Positions 60,801 to 64,000 of a stretch of DNA of 64,000 nt are shown here, one piece after another; position 1 is the first letter of the stretch; the number at the start of each line of letters is the position of its first letter. A program made the translations under genes and the position numbers. Source of the DNA: Rhyacichthys aspro (lineage: Eukaryota > Chordata > Actinopteri > Gobiiformes > Rhyacichthyidae); the NCBI GenBank assembly GCA_036850595.1, contig CM072163.1, positions 1,810,579 to 1,874,578 on the forward strand. The letters run 5' to 3'. The notes under the pieces were generated by a model. That model saw only the letters and a program-made list of their open reading frames with translations, was not told where the DNA came from and searched no databases.

Positions 60801-63800
60801 AATCCAACTAGAACCTGTTTAAATCTAAGTAAAACCTGTTCAAATCCAACTAGAACCTGTTTAAATCCAAATAAAACCTGTTGAATTCCAAATAAAACCT
60901 GTTTAAATCCAACTAAAACCTGATCAAATCCAACTAAAACCTGTTTAAATCCAACTTAAAAAAAAATGAGCCACAGTGAACTGATCCTCTGGTGTAAACC
61001 GAACTAAACTGATCCAAGTGCAAACGTCGGTCTGATGATGAAGCATTCAGGGACAGGCTTCATTCAGGAAACAGCTGGTGTTGTGTCCATGTCAGATCCA
61101 GTCTGTTCTGAACTGAGTCTGGTGGGTTTAAAGTCAATTGGTGTCTCTTTGGTGACGTTAAAATAAACAGAAGTCAACGGAGAGAGAAGATTTAAAATGA
61201 AAAAAATCTGAAATAGATCTCTCTTCATTGATTTTCTTTTATTTTAATTAATTTGGAGCTGATGGTTACCTCCAGAAATGGCTGGTTCTTACTGGTTTTT
61301 GTGTTTTCTTTGGTCAAAGCCGCTCCGTTTGGCACCTCAGAGGGAGTTTATCAAGTCTCTGTTGGGCATCGGCAAACGTCTGGCCACACTTCCGACCAAA
61401 GAACAGAAAACTCAGCGGCTCATCTCCGAACTGTCACTGCTCAACCACAAACTGCCAGCTCGAGTCTGGCTCCCGACGGCCTCCTTCCAGCACCACGTCG
61501 TCCGGATCCCGCACAGCCAGGCCGTAGTCCTCAACTCCAAGGACAAGGTATGGATCTGAGGTTTAGAGGGCTCTGAACAGGTTTTAGAGAGCCATAGACT
61601 GGTTTTAGTTGGATTCAAAAAGGTTTCAGTTGGATTAGAGCATTTTTTCCCTCCAGGCTCCGTACCTGATCTACGTGGAGGTGCTGGAGTGTGAGGACTT
61701 CGAAACCTCAAGTGTCCCGGTCCGGATCCCTGAGAACCGGATCCGGATCACACGGTCGGTGGAGAACCTTCCGGACTTCGGTGTCGCCACAGAAACAGCG
61801 GAGCTGCGAGCGGGAAGCTTCTCGATCGTTCCCAACTACGACAATGACGATGAGGCGTGGAGCGTGGATGACATCGGGACTCTGCAGGTCGAGGTCCAGT
61901 CTGAAATCAGAATAGTTTAGTTTTTTGTCTGGGAAAGACCAAGACCAGACCAAGGCCACAGCACCTCTGGTGAAATGTTCTGGGATTTTAATTTTATTTT
62001 AAATTTTAATTTTAAATTTTTTTTTTCATTTTAGTCCAGACTAAAATGAAAAAAATATCTGTTTTGTGACTATAGTCTGGTTCTAGTCAGTTTTCGTCCT
62101 GTCTAAAGTCTGATTTGGTTTTGTGTAGTTTCCTGAGGGAAGCAGCTGCGACAACATCAGCCAGTTCTCAGTCGACAGCATCACCAGCACCGAGAGCCGA
62201 GAACCGGTCTTCATCGCAGCTGGGGACATCAGGTAGGACCAGGACCGGACCAGGACCAGACCAGGACCAGACCGGGACAATAGACAGACTGGGATCCTTT
62301 TGTTAAATACAATTAAAGGGAGGTCCTGGCTCCCAACAACAAAGGCAGTCTTTTTATTTATTTTTTTTATATTTACAATCATATCATATTCCGACATAAT
62401 TAGACACAAACCTCTATAAAAAAAAACATTTGCAGGTGTCAGACTTAGGCCTTTGCCCAATATTTTTTCACGTTTGTAGACCCCAGTTTTTGAGTGGGAC
62501 AAACATAAGCATTGTAAATGAGCCGTCTGATCTGGACTTGGACTTTGTTTCTTTCCTGAGTCTTCGTCTGCGTCTCAAACTGTTCTTTATTCTCTGCAAG
62601 ACACTTATTCTTACATTTGTTCACAATTGTATATCTACACCCCTAAAAGCTCAGAACCATGTGGGTGCTCCTAGTCTCCCACAGTCTCATACATTAATGT
62701 TTCAGGCGGCGTTTGTCGGAGCAGCTCGCCCAGACCCCCACCTCCTTCAAGAAGGACCCGGAGGACCCCTCAGCTGTGGCCCTCAAAGAGCCCTGGGAGG
62801 AGAAGGTCCGGTAAGTGGAGTCAAGCAGGTTTTAGTTGGATCAAAACAGGTTTTAGATGGTTTATAACAGGTTTTCTTGGATTTAAAGTTTGTAGTTGGA
62901 ATTGAACAGGGTTAGGGTTCTTGTTGGATTTGTGCAGGTTTTAGTTGGACTTGGTGTTTTTCAGTCGGATCCGGGAGGCCTCTCCATACGGACACCTACC
63001 AAACTGGAGGCTGCTCTCAGTGATCGTTAAATGTGGAGATGACCTCAGACAAGAACTGCTGGCCTTTCAGGTCCTCCAAGTCCTCAAGGTAATACCTGGT
63101 CCTGGTCTACCTCTGGTCTAAGCCCGGCCTCTGTCTGTTCTGACCCCGGTCTCTGTCTGGTCTAACCATGGTCTCTCTGGTCCAGGCGGTCTGGCAGCTG
63201 GAGCGGGTCCCCCTGTGGATTAAACCATACCAGATCCTGGTCTTGTCGGCGGACAGCGGGATGATCGAACCGGTCTTGAACGCGGTGTCGCTGCATCAGG
63301 TGAAGAAGCAGAGCCAGCTGTCTCTGCTGGACTTCCTAGTCCAGGAGCACGGGCCTCAGACTTCAGAGGGGTTTCTGTCAGCTCAGAGGGCCTTCGTTCA
63401 GTCCTGCGCCGGGTACAGCCTCGTCTGCTACCTGCTGCAGGTCAAGGACAGGTGAGTCCGTGACTTGTTTATGAATCATAAACAAGTACTAACAGCTAAC
63501 TAACAGCTTTTTAAAAATTATTCTTATTAAGCTGTTGCTTAATTTAGTTTTTAATTGAAAGCCCTTAACTCTCGGTCAAGACCCCTTATGGACAGAGACA
63601 GACTGAGGTCCATGACGTCGCCCAGTATGGCACAGCCGGGACCCCACCCTGGAGCCAGGCCCCAAAATACTACATAATACTGATTAATTGGTTAATGAAA
63701 TTTTAATCAGTCAAGTTCCTAATAACAATGAAGCGATTATCGGTTAACCATGAACACCCCCAGTCCAAAAAAATCAACCTGTTGAAAAGTGAGTTTAAAT

Positions 63801-64000
63801 CCTTGCTTTAAGGGACTGCAGTCTGTTATGTGGTGTATATATAATTACTGTTGCCTATTTGTTTTCAATTATTATTAAAAAAAAAAAAAGATTTGCCTTT
63901 GTCTCATTTATTTCTCATTTAAAATGACACTATCAAACCATTTTGTAAAGTTACTGAAGTTATTCTGCTGGTTTCTGTCTCTGCTCAGACACAACGGGAA
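57823..64000 (+). CDS. pi4kb: Phosphatidylinositol 4-kinase III beta, 3'-incomplete
   Basis: Cytosolic/Golgi lipid kinase that makes PI4P. Exons: 57816-57939 (ATG 57823), 58019-58258, 58509-58631, 59830-60174, 60513-60578, 61320-61547, 61657-61893, 62129-62232, 62706-62810, 62965-63088, 63186-63451, 63989-64000 (cut). Phase is kept at every junction, giving about 655 residues of roughly 800. Diagnostic stretches: NQSSWLLRLFESKLFD, GAYSSDMHISTQRHSRGSK, KRTHQRSKSDATVS, LATLPTKEQKTQRLISELS, NYDNDDEAWSVDDIG, and the catalytic-domain start VIVKCGDDLRQELLAFQV with SADSGMIEPV. LKRTSSNPRV keeps the serine that protein kinase D phosphorylates in mammals. The last bases encode the catalytic-loop start (DRHNGN). 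Exon 59830-60174 lacks a visible AG acceptor (see findings). Confidence 0.95.
58265..58485. repeat. AAACCTGGTCAAATCCACCAT units
   Basis: About ten loose 21-bp units of the dispersed AAACCTG family in pi4kb intron 2. Confidence 0.88.
58690..59872 (+). repeat. 91/92-bp acceptor-bearing minisatellite before a pi4kb exon, 12 copies plus the true exon
   Basis: Each unit contains GTGTGGTTTTGGCAG|GTCTACAGG and the first 43 nt of the next coding exon (encoding VYRCRGSVSFSLTC), then about 49 nt of intron. Equivalent exon starts: 58723, 58815, 58907, 58998, 59090, 59181, 59273, 59364, 59456, 59548, 59640, 59732, and the complete exon at 59830. Spacing is 91 or 92 and so shifts frame from unit to unit. 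Two subtypes exist: TTAGTCCTGTTCCAGTCGTC and TTGGTCTTGTCCAGTCCTC. Confidence 0.96.
60579..61319. other. pi4kb intron with AAACCTG units
   Basis: AAACCTGTTCAAATCCAACT units at 60787-60955. The rest is unique and AT-rich, with no exon before the acceptor at 61319. Confidence 0.7.
62233..62705. other. pi4kb intron, no exon
   Basis: AT-rich; open frames on both strands have no recognisable coding content. The acceptor TGTTTCAG ends at 62705. Confidence 0.6.
63452..63988. other. Last pi4kb intron in the window
   Basis: Contains CCAGTATGGCACAGCCGGGA with GGAGCCAGGCCCC (about 63605-63665), which resembles a fragment of a dispersed fish repeat, followed by AT-rich sequence. Family not identified. 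Confidence 0.4.

Overview
This window is vertebrate nuclear DNA, most likely from a ray-finned (teleost) fish. It carries parts or all of five spliced protein genes with GT-AG introns, no operons and no bacterial features. Gene identity and codon phase were worked out by hand from recalled family sequences; no database search was run. The teleost call rests on fish-like repeat tails, a short TA-flanked MITE, compact genes and extreme minisatellite content. By my rough tally about 20 kb of the 64 kb (a third) is tandem repeat, nearly all intronic.

Layout: (1) 233-5984, minus: the first two coding exons of atp2c1, the Golgi Ca2+/Mn2+ P-type ATPase SPCA1; the rest lies left of the window. (2) About 7.3-27.8 kb, plus: pik3r4 (VPS15), the pseudokinase scaffold of the VPS34 PI3-kinase complex, in 20 coding exons, complete except for about ten codons hidden in a 100-N gap. 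(3) 28545-49012, minus: a collagen VI chain of the alpha4/5/6 class in 36 exons. It has a full triple helix, vWA domains on both sides and two C-terminal Kunitz domains. Its 5' part (signal peptide and several vWA domains) is missing at a second 100-N gap. (4) About 50.0-54.7 kb, minus: cmtm7-like, a four-pass MARVEL protein. (5) 57823-64000, plus: pi4kb (PI 4-kinase III beta) up to the start of its catalytic loop; it continues to the right. The divergent atp2c1/pik3r4 pair and the convergent pik3r4/collagen VI pair match the gene order I recall for human 3q22 (COL6A6 - PIK3R4 - ATP2C1).

Functionally, pik3r4 and pi4kb are both phosphoinositide genes and atp2c1 is a Golgi ion pump, but I see no evidence that these neighbours work as a unit.

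The most unusual signal is a recurring class of minisatellite whose unit contains an exon-intron junction. A splice acceptor or donor plus 10-60 nt of adjacent exon has been tandemly copied 2 to 12 times. I find it at both ends of pik3r4 exon 3, at the donors of exons 7 and 14, at the acceptor of a pi4kb exon, and at two or three collagen VI junctions. The arrays place rows of decoy or alternative splice sites next to real exons. Several other introns are filled with related short arrays that start within a few bases of a splice site.
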